The notes: generated from the sequence alone by a model not told the origin. 40,976 nucleotides of DNA from Candidatus Vecturithrix granuli (GCA_000739535.1 DF820464.1:95573-136548), one strand, 5' to 3'. Counted from the first letter of the stretch, positions 31,362 through 39,546 are shown. Translations and numbers: made by a program.

Positions 31362-32780
31362 TTACTGTTTTATGTCCTGCTGCTGCCAGGCTCGTCGAAT
31401 GCGAATAGATGGAATCACCTGTTCTAAATCCGCCATATTGAGTTTAATTGCTTCTCGCAGCAGGCCACGATCTTCATCATCCAGGATAGCAATTTCCGCC
31501 GCAATCTTAAAATTGGACAGATAATCGCGATAGATTTCCGATTGGCGGCGTTCGAGTTGGGTATGGGCCGATTTGACTTTTTCCTCCAATACCTCATAGA
31601 TCGGCTGAAATGGAAACTTCCCGGCATGGTATTCTTCAAACATATACTGGCCTGGCGTATAAACGACGCCGGTAAATTTACAAATATCTTGCACAATCCG
31701 CATGTATTCCTGGCGATCATCCAACATATCGAGGGCAAGATGACAGCGTTGGATTTTTTCCATGTCTCGCAGGCTGGCTTTGACTTCCGTATAACTGACA
31801 TTATCAATCAAAAAATAATCGCGTACATCAATGTGCAGATGTTTTTTGCCATATTCAGTAAAGGCGACCGGCAGGATGAGCGTTTTATGCCGGGGCTGCA
31901 CCGTAACGCCAAGCACAGGGTCAATGCCTTGTAAGGCTCCGAAGCGTTCCCCCCAACTCATGAGAAGTTCATCAATAATTTCATCAATATCCAGAGAAAA
32001 TCCCTGGGGAATATGCCAGAGAAACAATTGACGCACATGTTCGAGCACATGATCTGAAATTTTTCCGCTCCGGTAGGCGCCTTTATCTTCCCGATCAATC
32101 AATTCCTGAACCTGACGCACCAGTTCATTCACAAATGTGGCTTTATTTGCAGAGGCAGGCAAAATATTTTTATTTTTGAGTTTGGTGTAAAATGATTCGA
32201 CCACATTCGGAATATCGACATATTTCCGGGAATCATGGCGCGGATACCCTTCACCGGCCATGACAACAATGGATTGATTCCGCAGTAACCGAGCAATATC
32301 AATACCGGCGCGAAAAGAACTATTGGGATCGTTGCGGTTGAGCATGATATGCTGACTTAAATTCCCGATAAACCGGTAAAGACGCTGAATAAGTTTATTC
32401 AGAAACGCCAGTTTAATATAGACAAACGTAATTTCGTCAGTGGCGAGAACAACATGGGGGCTTTTCCCGCTGATTTGTTCTGAAATTTTGATACAGTGAT
32501 ACATCATCCCCAACGTGTGCCGTCTATCCATAGGGTGTGAAGGAATCATGATGACAGAGTATCCTTCGCGATATTTTTTGGCGACTTTGCCGATACACTC
32601 AATGCTGTGAGCGGTACGTTCCGCCGTAATTGAACGGATTCCCAGGCGGAGAAACGGTTTCACCAGGAAGCGATTGACGAAATCTGCAATGATGGATTTG
32701 GTCGCTTGTTCTTTCCAGGGCAGCAGTGGTTTCCAAACCCGATCAAAAAGTGTTCTATACGTCATGCTGTTCTCACACAT
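31362..32780 (-). CDS. Uncharacterised protein with PlsC-like acyltransferase pattern
   Basis: A 472-residue cytoplasmic protein. I do not recognise a named family. The N-terminal half has a pattern reminiscent of lysophospholipid acyltransferases: VIMIPSHPMDRRHT (motif I position, but with His-x2-Asp rather than His-x4-Asp). Then come HIMLNRNDPNSSFRAGI (like motif II) and VVMAGEGYPRHDSRK (like the PEGTRS motif III). The C-terminal ~200 residues are charged and mostly helical. An acyl transfer role is therefore possible but weakly supported. ATG 32780 is the longest start; ATG 32765 is an equally good alternative, and neither has a strong ribosome site. It has no co-directional neighbours. 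Confidence 0.75.
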   Translation of the reverse strand: MCENSMTYRTLFDRVWKPLLPWKEQATKSIIADFVNRFLVKPFLRLGIRSITAERTAHSIECIGKVAKKYREGYSVIMIPSHPMDRRHTLGMMYHCIKISEQISGKSPHVVLATDEITFVYIKLAFLNKLIQRLYRFIGNLSQHIMLNRNDPNSSFRAGIDIARLLRNQSIVVMAGEGYPRHDSRKYVDIPNVVESFYTKLKNKNILPASANKATFVNELVRQVQELIDREDKGAYRSGKISDHVLEHVRQLFLWHIPQGFSLDIDEIIDELLMSWGERFGALQGIDPVLGVTVQPRHKTLILPVAFTEYGKKHLHIDVRDYFLIDNVSYTEVKASLRDMEKIQRCHLALDMLDDRQEYMRIVQDICKFTGVVYTPGQYMFEEYHAGKFPFQPIYEVLEEKVKSAHTQLERRQSEIYRDYLSNFKIAAEIAILDDEDRGLLREAIKLNMADLEQVIPSIRIRRAWQQQDIKQ

Positions 32781-32963
32781 TACACTATTTGTGAACTCGT
32801 GATCCGATTATTGATTACATCAATCTTGTCGTAATGAAAGACAATACGGAGAGATGGAAGTTTAATGTCAATAAAGTCTATGAAATATTTATTGTCAAGC
32901 ACGCAAAGAGGGTTTCTTTCAGAAAATTTTCTCACGATGTGCTGTCCTTCACGGTATAAATTT

Positions 32964-33075
32964 GTTGTACCTGTAAATAATTCCGTGCTGAGTGCGAAAG
33001 TTCTACTTTCACATGTGTCACGCGCGAAAGTAGAACTTTCGCACTCCAGCGGCACAGAAATATTTACAGCAACAA
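32964..33075. repeat. MITE-like palindromic element, GTTCTACTTT family copy 1
   Basis: Outer arms TTGTACCTGTAAATAATTCC / GGCACAGAAATATTTACAGC pair imperfectly. The inner arms GAGTGCGAAAGTTCTACTTT and AAAGTAGAACTTTCGCACTC pair perfectly (20 nt) around ~17 nt. A second copy with the same outer and inner arms lies at 35484-35615. Confidence 0.82.
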
Positions 33076-33101
33076 TTTCTTTGAATAATTTGTCAACATT
33101 C

Positions 33102-33131
33102 TTGACAGGTGATTGAGTTTTGTCTTATTAT
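33102..33131 (+). promoter_or_regulatory. Sigma-70-type promoter of the dnaJ-like gene
   Basis: TTGACA (33102-33107), an 18-bp spacer and TATTAT (33126-33131), 75 bp before the start codon. No CIRCE or heat-shock sigma box was seen. Confidence 0.65.
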
Positions 33132-33205
33132 ATAGAGGCTACCCGGAAAGACAAAAATATGTTTATGAAATGAATACGTTCTGATAAAGAGGTGAAAAGG
33201 ACACT

Positions 33206-34156
33206 ATGAGAGATTATTATGACGTCCTCGGGGTGAAAAAAGATGCGAGCGAGGCTGAGTTGAAAAAAGCCTATCGTAAACTTGCGATGAAATATCACCC
33301 GGATCGAAATAAAGATGATAAAACCGCAGAAGAAAAGTTTAAGGAAATTAATGAAGCCTATGCGGTATTAAGCGACGCTGAAAAACGCAAACAATATGAT
33401 ATGTTTGGGAAAGATGGTTTCCATCAACGCTATTCTCAGGAAGACATCTTTCGCGGCACCGATTTTTCCAGTATCTTTTCCGAATTCGGATTTGGGGGGG
33501 ATCTGTTTGAACACTTATTTGGCGGCATGGGCGGACAGCGGCGAAGCAGCGGATTCAGAACCGGCTCGAATCCGTTTGGACAGCAGAATCCTTTCGGCGG
33601 ATTTGGCGGCGCCGGGCAGGCGTATCAACCGATGAAAGGCCAGGATATTGAAACCAGCATCACAATTCCATTTCAAATGGCCTATCAAGGCGGAAAACAA
33701 CGACTTAGCCTACAACTTCCGGATGGAAAACGCCAGGATGTGGAAGTGAAAATTCCGGCTGGCATCGAAGATGGAAAAAAGCTCCGGTTGTCCGGCAAAG
33801 GCGGATCTCTTCCGGGGGGAGCAACCCCGGGAGACTTGTACATCGTGGTGAATATCGCGCCGCATCCCATGTTTGAACGTCATGGGGCGGACCTTGAAGT
33901 CCAACATACGATTGGATTGACAGAAGCCTTGTTAGGCGCGACCATCAAAGTGCCGACCATGGAAGAGCAGAAACAGTTGAAAATTCCGGCCGGCGTTTCT
34001 CCCGGAACGAAAATGCGGATTAAGGGACAGGGGTTTCCCAAAATGGGCAAGAAGGAGAAAGGCGATCTGTATGTGAAAATCAATGTCAAATTTCCGTCTG
34101 CCTTAACCGAGCAGCAGCGTCAGTTGATTGAGCAGCTCAAGGACACCGGCTTATAA
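33206..34156 (+). CDS. cbpA: DnaJ-family co-chaperone without zinc domain (CbpA type)
   Basis: A 316-residue protein. The J domain occupies residues 1-70 with [34 protein letters not shown] is at 31-33 and would stimulate the ATPase of a DnaK. A Gly/Phe-rich region (about residues 75-145) follows, with repeats such as FGGFGGAGQ. The C-terminal substrate-binding domains are present ([85 protein letters not shown]). The four CxxCxGxG zinc repeats of canonical DnaJ are absent, which places it with CbpA/DnaJ class II proteins. It has its own promoter and an imperfect terminator-like hairpin downstream. Confidence 0.93.
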   Translation: MRDYYDVLGVKKDASEAELKKAYRKLAMKYHPDRNKDDKTAEEKFKEINEAYAVLSDAEKRKQYDMFGKDGFHQRYSQEDIFRGTDFSSIFSEFGFGGDLFEHLFGGMGGQRRSSGFRTGSNPFGQQNPFGGFGGAGQAYQPMKGQDIETSITIPFQMAYQGGKQRLSLQLPDGKRQDVEVKIPAGIEDGKKLRLSGKGGSLPGGATPGDLYIVVNIAPHPMFERHGADLEVQHTIGLTEALLGATIKVPTMEEQKQLKIPAGVSPGTKMRIKGQGFPKMGKKEKGDLYVKINVKFPSALTEQQRQLIEQLKDTGL

Positions 34157-34187
34157 GACAGTATTATTCATAACGATTGACACGGCT

Positions 34188-34220
34188 AAAAACCAGGTTT
34201 TTTCAAGAAACCTGATTTTT
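34188..34220. terminator. AAACCAGGTTT hairpin repeat, copy 4 (degenerate)
   Basis: AAAACCAGGTTTTTT pairs with AAGAAACCTGATTTTT with one mismatch and one G-T pair, followed by T5. It lies 32 bp after the dnaJ stop and could terminate it. It is the most degenerate member of the family. Confidence 0.7.
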
Positions 34221-34263
34221 ATGCCAGGTACCAGGTCAACGGTTCTGCATAATGCTGTACTAA

Positions 34264-34298
34264 TACCCTTCCGAAGCCTTCAAGACTTCGGAAGGGTA
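34264..34298 (+). promoter_or_regulatory. Leader hairpin directly upstream of the glpA-like ribosome site
   Basis: A perfect 13-bp inverted repeat (TACCCTTCCGAAG and its complement) with a 9-nt loop ends one base before the AGGAG (34300-34304) of the next gene. A stem this close could limit ribosome access or be a repeat that landed here. No T-run follows. Confidence 0.45.
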
Positions 34299-34311
34299 AA
34301 GGAGATACGAT

Positions 34312-35481
34312 ATGGAGCACATCTTGATCATCGGCGGCGGCGGAACGGGAGCCGCCTTAGCGCACGATTTGACGCTGCGAGGGTTTCAGGTCTCGCTGTT
34401 TGAAAAAGGCGAATACTTTTCCGGAGCCACAGGCCGGCATCATGGGTTGCTGCACAGCGGCGGACGCTATGCTGTAGGCGATGCTGAAGCGGCGCGAGAA
34501 TGTATTGAAGAAAACAGGATTCTGCGCCGTCTGGCTCCCGAAGCGATTGAACAAAACGACGGGTTGTTTGTCGCTTTGAACGATGAAGATGTTGAATTTT
34601 CAATCCGGTTTCTGAAAGCCTGTGAACGGGCTGAAATTCCAACGAATGTCCTGACGCCGCAGCAAGCTCTGGCGTGTGAGCCTGAACTGAATCCTGATCT
34701 GAAATTGGCGATCCAGGTTCCCGATGCTGCCTTTGATGCCTGGCGTCTGCCCTTACATTTTTTAGCGACTGCCAGGGTGCATGGCGCTCAATTGCACCAT
34801 TTCACAGAAGTGATCGGAATTCACCGCAGCGCCGGCACGGTGACCGGCCTTCGCGTCTTGGATCATACTACTGGTCATGAACGAGATGTGGCTGGCGATC
34901 TCGTGGTGAATGCGACTGGTGCCTGGGCCGGGCGCATCACGGCAATGGTTGATGTGGAAGTGCCTATTCGTCCAGGGCCCGGGGTGATGGTGGCAATTGC
35001 CAAACGCGTGACCAATATGGTCATTAACCGGCTGCACCCGGCGGGCGAGGGTGATATTATCGTGCCGCAGCGTAAATTTTCGGTACTGGGGACATCCCTG
35101 TGGCTGGCTGAAGACCCGGATAAAGAAGAGACGCCTCACGATCATATCCAACGCATGGTGGAACTCTGCACTGAAATGGTCCCGGCCGTCAGACATATTG
35201 CGAAGCATTCAGCCTGGAGCGCGTCGCGTCCGCTGATTGGTGTGGGAAAATATGAGAACCCGCAACAGATCAGTCGAACTTTCGACTGTTTTGATCATCA
35301 AGTGAAAGATCAGCTTGAAGGCTTTATTTCGATTATCGGCGGCAAAGCCACGACGCTGCGGGCCATGGCCGAGAAAACCGCTGATGTAGTGTGCAGCAAA
35401 CTCGGACGAGATATTCCGTGTCGAACCAAGACGACCCCACTGGTCTCGTACCGAAAATTTTATAAATATGACGGCCAATAA
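34312..35481 (+). CDS. FAD-dependent glycerol-3-phosphate dehydrogenase-like protein (GlpA type, short)
   Basis: A 389-residue DAO-fold flavoprotein with AGGAG seven bases before ATG. It has the dinucleotide-binding motif LIIGGGGTGAALAHDLTLRG at residues 5-24, then ATGRHHGLLHSGGRYAV, which matches the GlpA/GlpD FAD and substrate region. VVNATGAWAGRI follows, and later SASRPLIGVGKYENPQQISRTF. It should oxidise sn-glycerol 3-phosphate or a related hydroxy-acid to the ketone. It lacks the ~150-residue C-terminal 2Fe-2S domain of anaerobic GlpA, and no glpB or glpC follows. Instead an FrdB-like iron-sulfur gene lies 152 bp downstream on the same strand, separated by a MITE-like palindrome. It may accept electrons from this enzyme. 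Confidence 0.85.
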   Translation: MEHILIIGGGGTGAALAHDLTLRGFQVSLFEKGEYFSGATGRHHGLLHSGGRYAVGDAEAARECIEENRILRRLAPEAIEQNDGLFVALNDEDVEFSIRFLKACERAEIPTNVLTPQQALACEPELNPDLKLAIQVPDAAFDAWRLPLHFLATARVHGAQLHHFTEVIGIHRSAGTVTGLRVLDHTTGHERDVAGDLVVNATGAWAGRITAMVDVEVPIRPGPGVMVAIAKRVTNMVINRLHPAGEGDIIVPQRKFSVLGTSLWLAEDPDKEETPHDHIQRMVELCTEMVPAVRHIAKHSAWSASRPLIGVGKYENPQQISRTFDCFDHQVKDQLEGFISIIGGKATTLRAMAEKTADVVCSKLGRDIPCRTKTTPLVSYRKFYKYDGQ

Positions 35482-35483
35482 CT

Positions 35484-35615
35484 TTGTTACTGTAAACAAT
35501 TCTGTGCTGGAGTGCAAAAGTTCTACTTTTGCGTGTCAATTTCTCGGCAAACACACTGGCGAAAGTAGAACTTTCGTACTCAACTGGCGGCACAGAATTA
35601 TTTACAGTAACATAA
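35484..35615. repeat. MITE-like palindromic element, GTTCTACTTT family copy 2
   Basis: Outer arms TTGTTACTGTAAACAATTCT / TGTTACTGTAAATAATTCT (the right arm read as complement) are nearly identical, and the inner arms (AAAAGTTCTACTTTT / GAAAGTAGAACTTTC) match copy 1 at 32964-33075. It fills the gap between the GlpA-like and FrdB-like genes. It begins three bases after the glpA-like stop and ends just before the next gene's ribosome site. Confidence 0.82.
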
Positions 35616-35633
35616 CTTTTAAAAGAGTCATCC

Positions 35634-36356
35634 GTGTCGATCATTATGAAAGAAAGAACATTGAGATTTTGCATTCTTCGCTATAAACCGGGGAAAATTG
35701 ACCCGCCCAGGTTTCAAGGGTTTCACCTGCCAGTAAATGAGGATATGAGCGTGTTGGATGCGCTTGAAAAAATCCGCCTGGAACAGGATTCTTCCTTAAT
35801 GTATCGCCATTCCTGCCATCATTCTTCCTGCGGAACCTGCGCCTGCAAAATCAACGGAAAAGAGAAACTCACGTGTGTGACAAAGGTGTTTGCCCTGGAA
35901 ACTGAGACGGTCACCCTGGAACCTCTCGACGGTTTTCGTAAAGAAGGGGATCTGGTGGTGAATATGACCGGATTTTATGATGAGATCGCTGATGATTGGA
36001 CCTATATTCGGAAAACCGAACAAGTTCACTCAACAGCCTTGCCAGAGGATGTGACCGCCTATACGCGCCTTGAAAGCTGCATAGAATGCGGTTCTTGTGT
36101 GTCGGCCTGTCCGGCGGTGCATGAAGAGAGCCAATTTATGGGGCCGGCGGCCTTGGCGACTCTTCATAATGAATTGCTGAAATTTCCTGAAAAAGAGCAG
36201 GAATTATTGCTATTAGCCGGGAGCAAACACGGGGAACGCTGGTGTGAGCGGGCAATCGAATGCAGCCGCGTCTGTCCGACTCAGGTGTCGCCTGCCAAAC
36301 ATATTCTCGACCTACGAAAAGCTCTGGGTAAAGTCGAAAAAATACCTCAAACCTAA
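35634..36356 (+). CDS. Succinate dehydrogenase/fumarate reductase-type iron-sulfur protein (FrdB/SdhB-like)
   Basis: A 240-residue two-domain ferredoxin. The N-terminal plant-type 2Fe-2S domain has CHHSSCGTCACKINGKEKLTC (about residues 60-80). The C-terminal bacterial domain has CIECGSCVSACP (near residue 150), plus CSRVCPTQVSPAKHI, giving the 4Fe-4S and 3Fe-4S clusters of SdhB/FrdB. GTG 35634 follows AAGAG at good distance; ATG 35646 is the alternative. No SdhA/FrdA or membrane anchor is present. The co-directional neighbour is a GlpA-like flavoprotein, so the two may form a dehydrogenase complex feeding electrons to quinone through an unlinked partner. This pairing is inference. A strong hairpin follows the stop. 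Confidence 0.88.
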   Translation: MSIIMKERTLRFCILRYKPGKIDPPRFQGFHLPVNEDMSVLDALEKIRLEQDSSLMYRHSCHHSSCGTCACKINGKEKLTCVTKVFALETETVTLEPLDGFRKEGDLVVNMTGFYDEIADDWTYIRKTEQVHSTALPEDVTAYTRLESCIECGSCVSACPAVHEESQFMGPAALATLHNELLKFPEKEQELLLLAGSKHGERWCERAIECSRVCPTQVSPAKHILDLRKALGKVEKIPQT

Positions 36357-36365
36357 CCAGACCAT

Positions 36366-36401
36366 AAAAACCGGGTTTCTCGAAGAAACCCGGTTTTTTT
36401 A
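36366..36401 (+). terminator. AAACCGGGTTT hairpin repeat, copy 5 (terminator)
   Basis: A perfect 15-bp inverted repeat (AAAAACCGGGTTTCT and its complement) with a 3-nt loop and a T7 tail, ten bases after the FrdB-like stop. Confidence 0.85.
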
Positions 36402-36506
36402 TTACTCAATGAGCTATTTTTACTGACTCGCCTGCTATAAAGCTGTTTCAAGCGTGAGAGATAAATTTCCGTAGCAACTTCAAACGCCTTCCTGATTGAA
36501 AATAAC

Positions 36507-36535
36507 TTGACTTTCCTTGAAAGTTTCGGTAAACG
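36507..36535 (+). promoter_or_regulatory. Candidate promoter of the hisD-hisB fusion gene
   Basis: TTGACT (36507-36512), a 17-bp spacer and TAAACG (36530-36535), 71 bp before the start. The -10 is weak. Confidence 0.4.
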
Positions 36536-36606
36536 TATTGCATCGGAATTTCAATGCGAAGTATGTTTTTTATTGAGGAGAGAGTTGTGAAGGAGGATAA
36601 GATTGC

Positions 36607-38586
36607 ATGAATTTTTTCAAATTATGGGAACTCTCGAAGGAAGAAAGAGCCAATTTATTTCAGCGAACCCAGGTGGATGCCGCAGAATTGCTCAATGCTG
36701 TCCGTCCGATTATTGAAGAGGTTCGTCAACACGGGGATGCGGCGGTTGTACGTTATACCAGGCAATTTGATGGAGCAGATATTCCTGTTGACCAACTGAA
36801 AGTGCGCCCTGAAGAATTTACTCAGGCCTCTACCTTGATTGAGCCGTTTATCCGGGCGGCAATTGAGAAATCCGCCGGAAATATCAGAGCTTTTCACCAA
36901 CTCCAAAAGCCGGAACCGTTTTGGATCAAAGAAATTGCTCCGGGAGTCTTTGCCGGCGAACAAACCACGCCGATTGACTCGGTCGCTCTGTACGTTCCGC
37001 GCGGAAAAGGATCGTTTCCCTCTGTGATGCTGATGTTAGGCGTTCCGGCCGTGGTCGCTGGCGTTGAAAGCATCCATGTCTTCACGCCGCCATTACCAGA
37101 TGGCACAATTGATGCTGCCACCTTAGTTGCAGCGGATATTTGCGGCATTCATCATGTCTATAAAACTGGTGGAGTGCAGGCGATTGCAGCCCTGGCGTAT
37201 GGGACGGAAACTATTCCGAAATTGCTAAAAGTGTTAGGACCGGGAAGCGGATACGTGACGGCCGCTAAACGTCTGCTTCAGGGAGTAGTTGATTCAGGCT
37301 TACCAGCCGGACCGAGTGAATCCCTGGTACTGGCCGATGAACAGGCTGACCCGTATTTAACGGCGTTAGATTTGTTGAATGAAGCGGAACATGGCCCGGA
37401 TTCCTCAGCTTATCTGGTCACAAACTCGCTTGATGTGGCGCAGAGAGCATTGGATTTTCTCCCGGCATTGCTGCAAAAACTTCCTCCGCAGCGCAAAGCC
37501 TTTTGTGAAACGGTGCTCTCAGGCCATGGAGGCATTGTGGTGACATCCACCCTGGATGAAGCCATCCAATTTGTCAATGAATACGCGCCTGAACATTTGT
37601 CTGTACACGTTCGGGATTTATTTGGCGTAACTAAACAACTGCGCAATGCCGGCGAGATTATTCTCGGCGAATATACCCCGATTGCCGCGTGCAACTATTC
37701 CTTAGGACCGAATGCTGTGCTGCCGACGACCGGATATGCCAAAACGTTCTCCGCGCTCTCGGTCCGAGATTTTATGAAAACCAGTTCCGTGAGTTATCTC
37801 ACCAAAGCCGGCTATGAGGATTTGCGCGAACATGTGATTCACTTTGCCGAGCATGAAGGCTTTGCAGCCCATGCGATGTCATTGAAGGAACGCAAATTCA
37901 GAACCGACGGCAAGGCGCAATCGGAAACATTGGTTCCACCGCAACCAGTGTCAGGTTTAGGGTATCATATTCTTCATGCCAATCCTTCCCGCGTGGTGTG
38001 TAAGCGCATCACCAGAGAATCAACGATTGACGTGGAAATTGATACTGGAGAACGGTATCCTGATATTAATGAAAAACTTACCACGCCATTTCATTTTTTG
38101 AATCACATGCTTGAGCATATCTCCTGGCGCGCGTGTATGAATATTGGCGTATCAACCAGCGTAACCCATTATCCTTTTGGCCATGTGATTTGCGAAGATG
38201 TGGGGATGACTATGGGCTATGCTTTTGCAGAACTGTGGCGGCAGCAGAGGGGCTGCGGCGTGAATGGAGAAGGCGAAGCGACCGGAATTATTGATGAAGC
38301 CATGACGCGAGCCGCAATGAGCTTTGAAGATCGGGCGCAATTCTGCTTTACCTCAGCAGTTCCGCTGCATGAACGTGTGGAAGATATGCTTTCTGTTGAT
38401 CTCAATAACTTTTTTGCTGGTTTTGCGCAGGGCGCAAAGTGTACAATTCATGTTGATCTGTTAAAAGGCGATGATCCGCACCATCTATGGGAAAGCGCGT
38501 TTCGAGCGTTCGGATTGTGTCTGCGTCAGGTCTTTGGACCGAATCCCTGGCGGAAAGGCACAACTCCGGGGGTGAAAGGCATTTAA
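36607..38586 (+). CDS. Fused histidinol dehydrogenase-like / imidazoleglycerol-phosphate dehydratase-like protein
   Basis: A 659-residue two-domain protein with AGGAGG ten bases before ATG. Residues 1-~430 are HisD-like (LGPGSGYVTAAKR, DSGLPAGPSESLVLAD, YAPEHLSVHV with Glu329 and His330). Residues ~460-659 are HisB-like (FHFLNHMLEH, EDVGMTMGYAFAE, GDDPHHLWESAFRAFG). Several conserved positions appear changed. The usual SQAEHG reads NEAEHG (Gln to Glu259), GDY reads CNY (Asp to Asn363), and NHVLPT reads NAVLPT. In HisB the tandem HHTVED reads HVICED. A HisD-HisB fusion is not the usual his operon arrangement, and no other his gene is nearby. It may have a different job from histidine synthesis. 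It stands alone with its own promoter region. Confidence 0.85.
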   Translation: MNFFKLWELSKEERANLFQRTQVDAAELLNAVRPIIEEVRQHGDAAVVRYTRQFDGADIPVDQLKVRPEEFTQASTLIEPFIRAAIEKSAGNIRAFHQLQKPEPFWIKEIAPGVFAGEQTTPIDSVALYVPRGKGSFPSVMLMLGVPAVVAGVESIHVFTPPLPDGTIDAATLVAADICGIHHVYKTGGVQAIAALAYGTETIPKLLKVLGPGSGYVTAAKRLLQGVVDSGLPAGPSESLVLADEQADPYLTALDLLNEAEHGPDSSAYLVTNSLDVAQRALDFLPALLQKLPPQRKAFCETVLSGHGGIVVTSTLDEAIQFVNEYAPEHLSVHVRDLFGVTKQLRNAGEIILGEYTPIAACNYSLGPNAVLPTTGYAKTFSALSVRDFMKTSSVSYLTKAGYEDLREHVIHFAEHEGFAAHAMSLKERKFRTDGKAQSETLVPPQPVSGLGYHILHANPSRVVCKRITRESTIDVEIDTGERYPDINEKLTTPFHFLNHMLEHISWRACMNIGVSTSVTHYPFGHVICEDVGMTMGYAFAELWRQQRGCGVNGEGEATGIIDEAMTRAAMSFEDRAQFCFTSAVPLHERVEDMLSVDLNNFFAGFAQGAKCTIHVDLLKGDDPHHLWESAFRAFGLCLRQVFGPNPWRKGTTPGVKGI

Positions 38587-38627
38587 TTACTGGCGTATGT
38601 CAAAAACGCCGCTATTTAACCAGAATA

Positions 38628-38679
38628 CACCGTGTTTTTACCAGGCGAGCCACGCAGGCGGCGTCCGGGAAACACGGTG
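38628..38679. repeat. Structured element upstream of the 143-residue lipoprotein gene
   Basis: A perfect 10-bp stem (CACCGTGTTT 38628-38637 / AAACACGGTG 38670-38679) encloses a GC-rich 32-nt interior that can form a smaller ACGC/GCGT hairpin. It ends 30 bp before the lipoprotein start codon, inside the probable leader. I matched it to no riboswitch class; a dispersed repeat is the likelier explanation. Confidence 0.6.
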
Positions 38680-38709
38680 CATGACTATCAGGAAGATGGA
38701 GGTATATCT

Positions 38710-39141
38710 ATGAAAAAGCAGGTTCTCCTGGCTCTCAGGATTGTTTTTGTGTTCACTCTCTGCATAGGAATGCTGAGTGGGTGTGATGATGACGATAATG
38801 GAAATAAAAACGCAATCACTACCGCAATTGATAAACCCGATGCCTCGCATGGGTATATCATGAACTCACTCAGTTATACTGTGCTCATTGATATTGATGA
38901 AAAGGAAAAATTTAATCTGTCGCTGAGTCCCGGAATGACTGTTGAACTGCGTTTGAAGGCGAACAAGACGCACCTGTTGCACGCTGTGGTCTTGAATGCA
39001 CAAGGGAGAGTTATGCAAGAGTTTGTAAACAGTTTTTACATTGATGACGTTCCCCTTGATAATCAATTAAAAGACTACTTGTGCAGTTGGTATGTCGAAT
39101 TAACTTCCGAATACGGATTCGGCAATAATTTGGGGACCTGA
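38710..39141 (+). CDS. Small lipoprotein of unknown function
   Basis: A 143-residue protein. ATG 38710 has TGGAGG eight bases upstream; the frame open from 38632 only reads the hairpin. The signal peptide (VLLALRIVFVFTLCIGML) ends in lipobox LSGC. It is followed by an Asp/Asn-rich linker and a ~100-residue beta-rich domain (YTVLIDIDEKEKFNLSLSPGMTVELRL). I do not recognise a family. It should be membrane-anchored on the periplasmic or outer surface. The next gene downstream is another lipoprotein, 405 bp away. Confidence 0.82.
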   Translation: MKKQVLLALRIVFVFTLCIGMLSGCDDDDNGNKNAITTAIDKPDASHGYIMNSLSYTVLIDIDEKEKFNLSLSPGMTVELRLKANKTHLLHAVVLNAQGRVMQEFVNSFYIDDVPLDNQLKDYLCSWYVELTSEYGFGNNLGT

Positions 39142-39546
39142 GAAAGGCGAATACCGTTCAATATCATTTCTCGTTCCAACGCGCCTGCGTTGGAACGCAC
39201 CTCTTCCACTCTTTGCACATATCCGTTTCAGCGTCTAATATTTTCCGATGTTGTTTCGGGGTATCACTGCTCGTATTTCGGGAATTCCGATGTATTCTGC
39301 CTGTTTGCGTGCAACGTACAGGCAGATTCCCGAAACAACGCAAACAACTGGATCATCGAGTCTAAATAACCAAATTGCTGAGTTAGAAAATAGCCGAAAA
39401 TATCCCTTGCTTTTTTGAACAGACGACAGATATTTGACTTTTGTGGATTGATTTTTAACGCTTTAACATGTTATCTGCAAAAATGCTTGTTGCTGACGTG
39501 AAAAAGAGAAACAGCAAGCTATTGAGAAGACGAGAGGAAACTATTT
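39142..39546. other. Intergenic region with two palindromes, no gene
   Basis: CGTTCCAACGC / GCGTTGGAACG (39172-39182 and 39187-39197) forms a perfect 11-bp hairpin soon after the lipoprotein stop and may terminate it. Around 39250-39345 further inverted segments occur (TTGTTTCGGG with CCCGAAACAA; GAATTCCG; CTGCCTGT with ACAGGCAG). No ORF or clear promoter was recognised. Confidence 0.6.

Larger units (their letters stand above)
32781..33205. other. Intergenic region with MITE-like palindrome and dnaJ promoter
   Basis: This 425-bp stretch holds a 112-bp palindromic element (32964-33075) and the dnaJ promoter. A 91-codon - strand frame (33055-32780) starts inside the palindrome and is not supported as a gene. 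Its non-repeat part (codons for NKYFIDFIDIKLPSLRIV) could conceivably be a relic. Confidence 0.6.

Noticed and set aside
32780-33055. A 91-codon - strand frame before the PlsC-like gene
   Set aside because: Its first third is translated palindromic repeat (CESSTFARDT type). It has no ribosome site. The rest might be a relic but cannot be supported as a gene.
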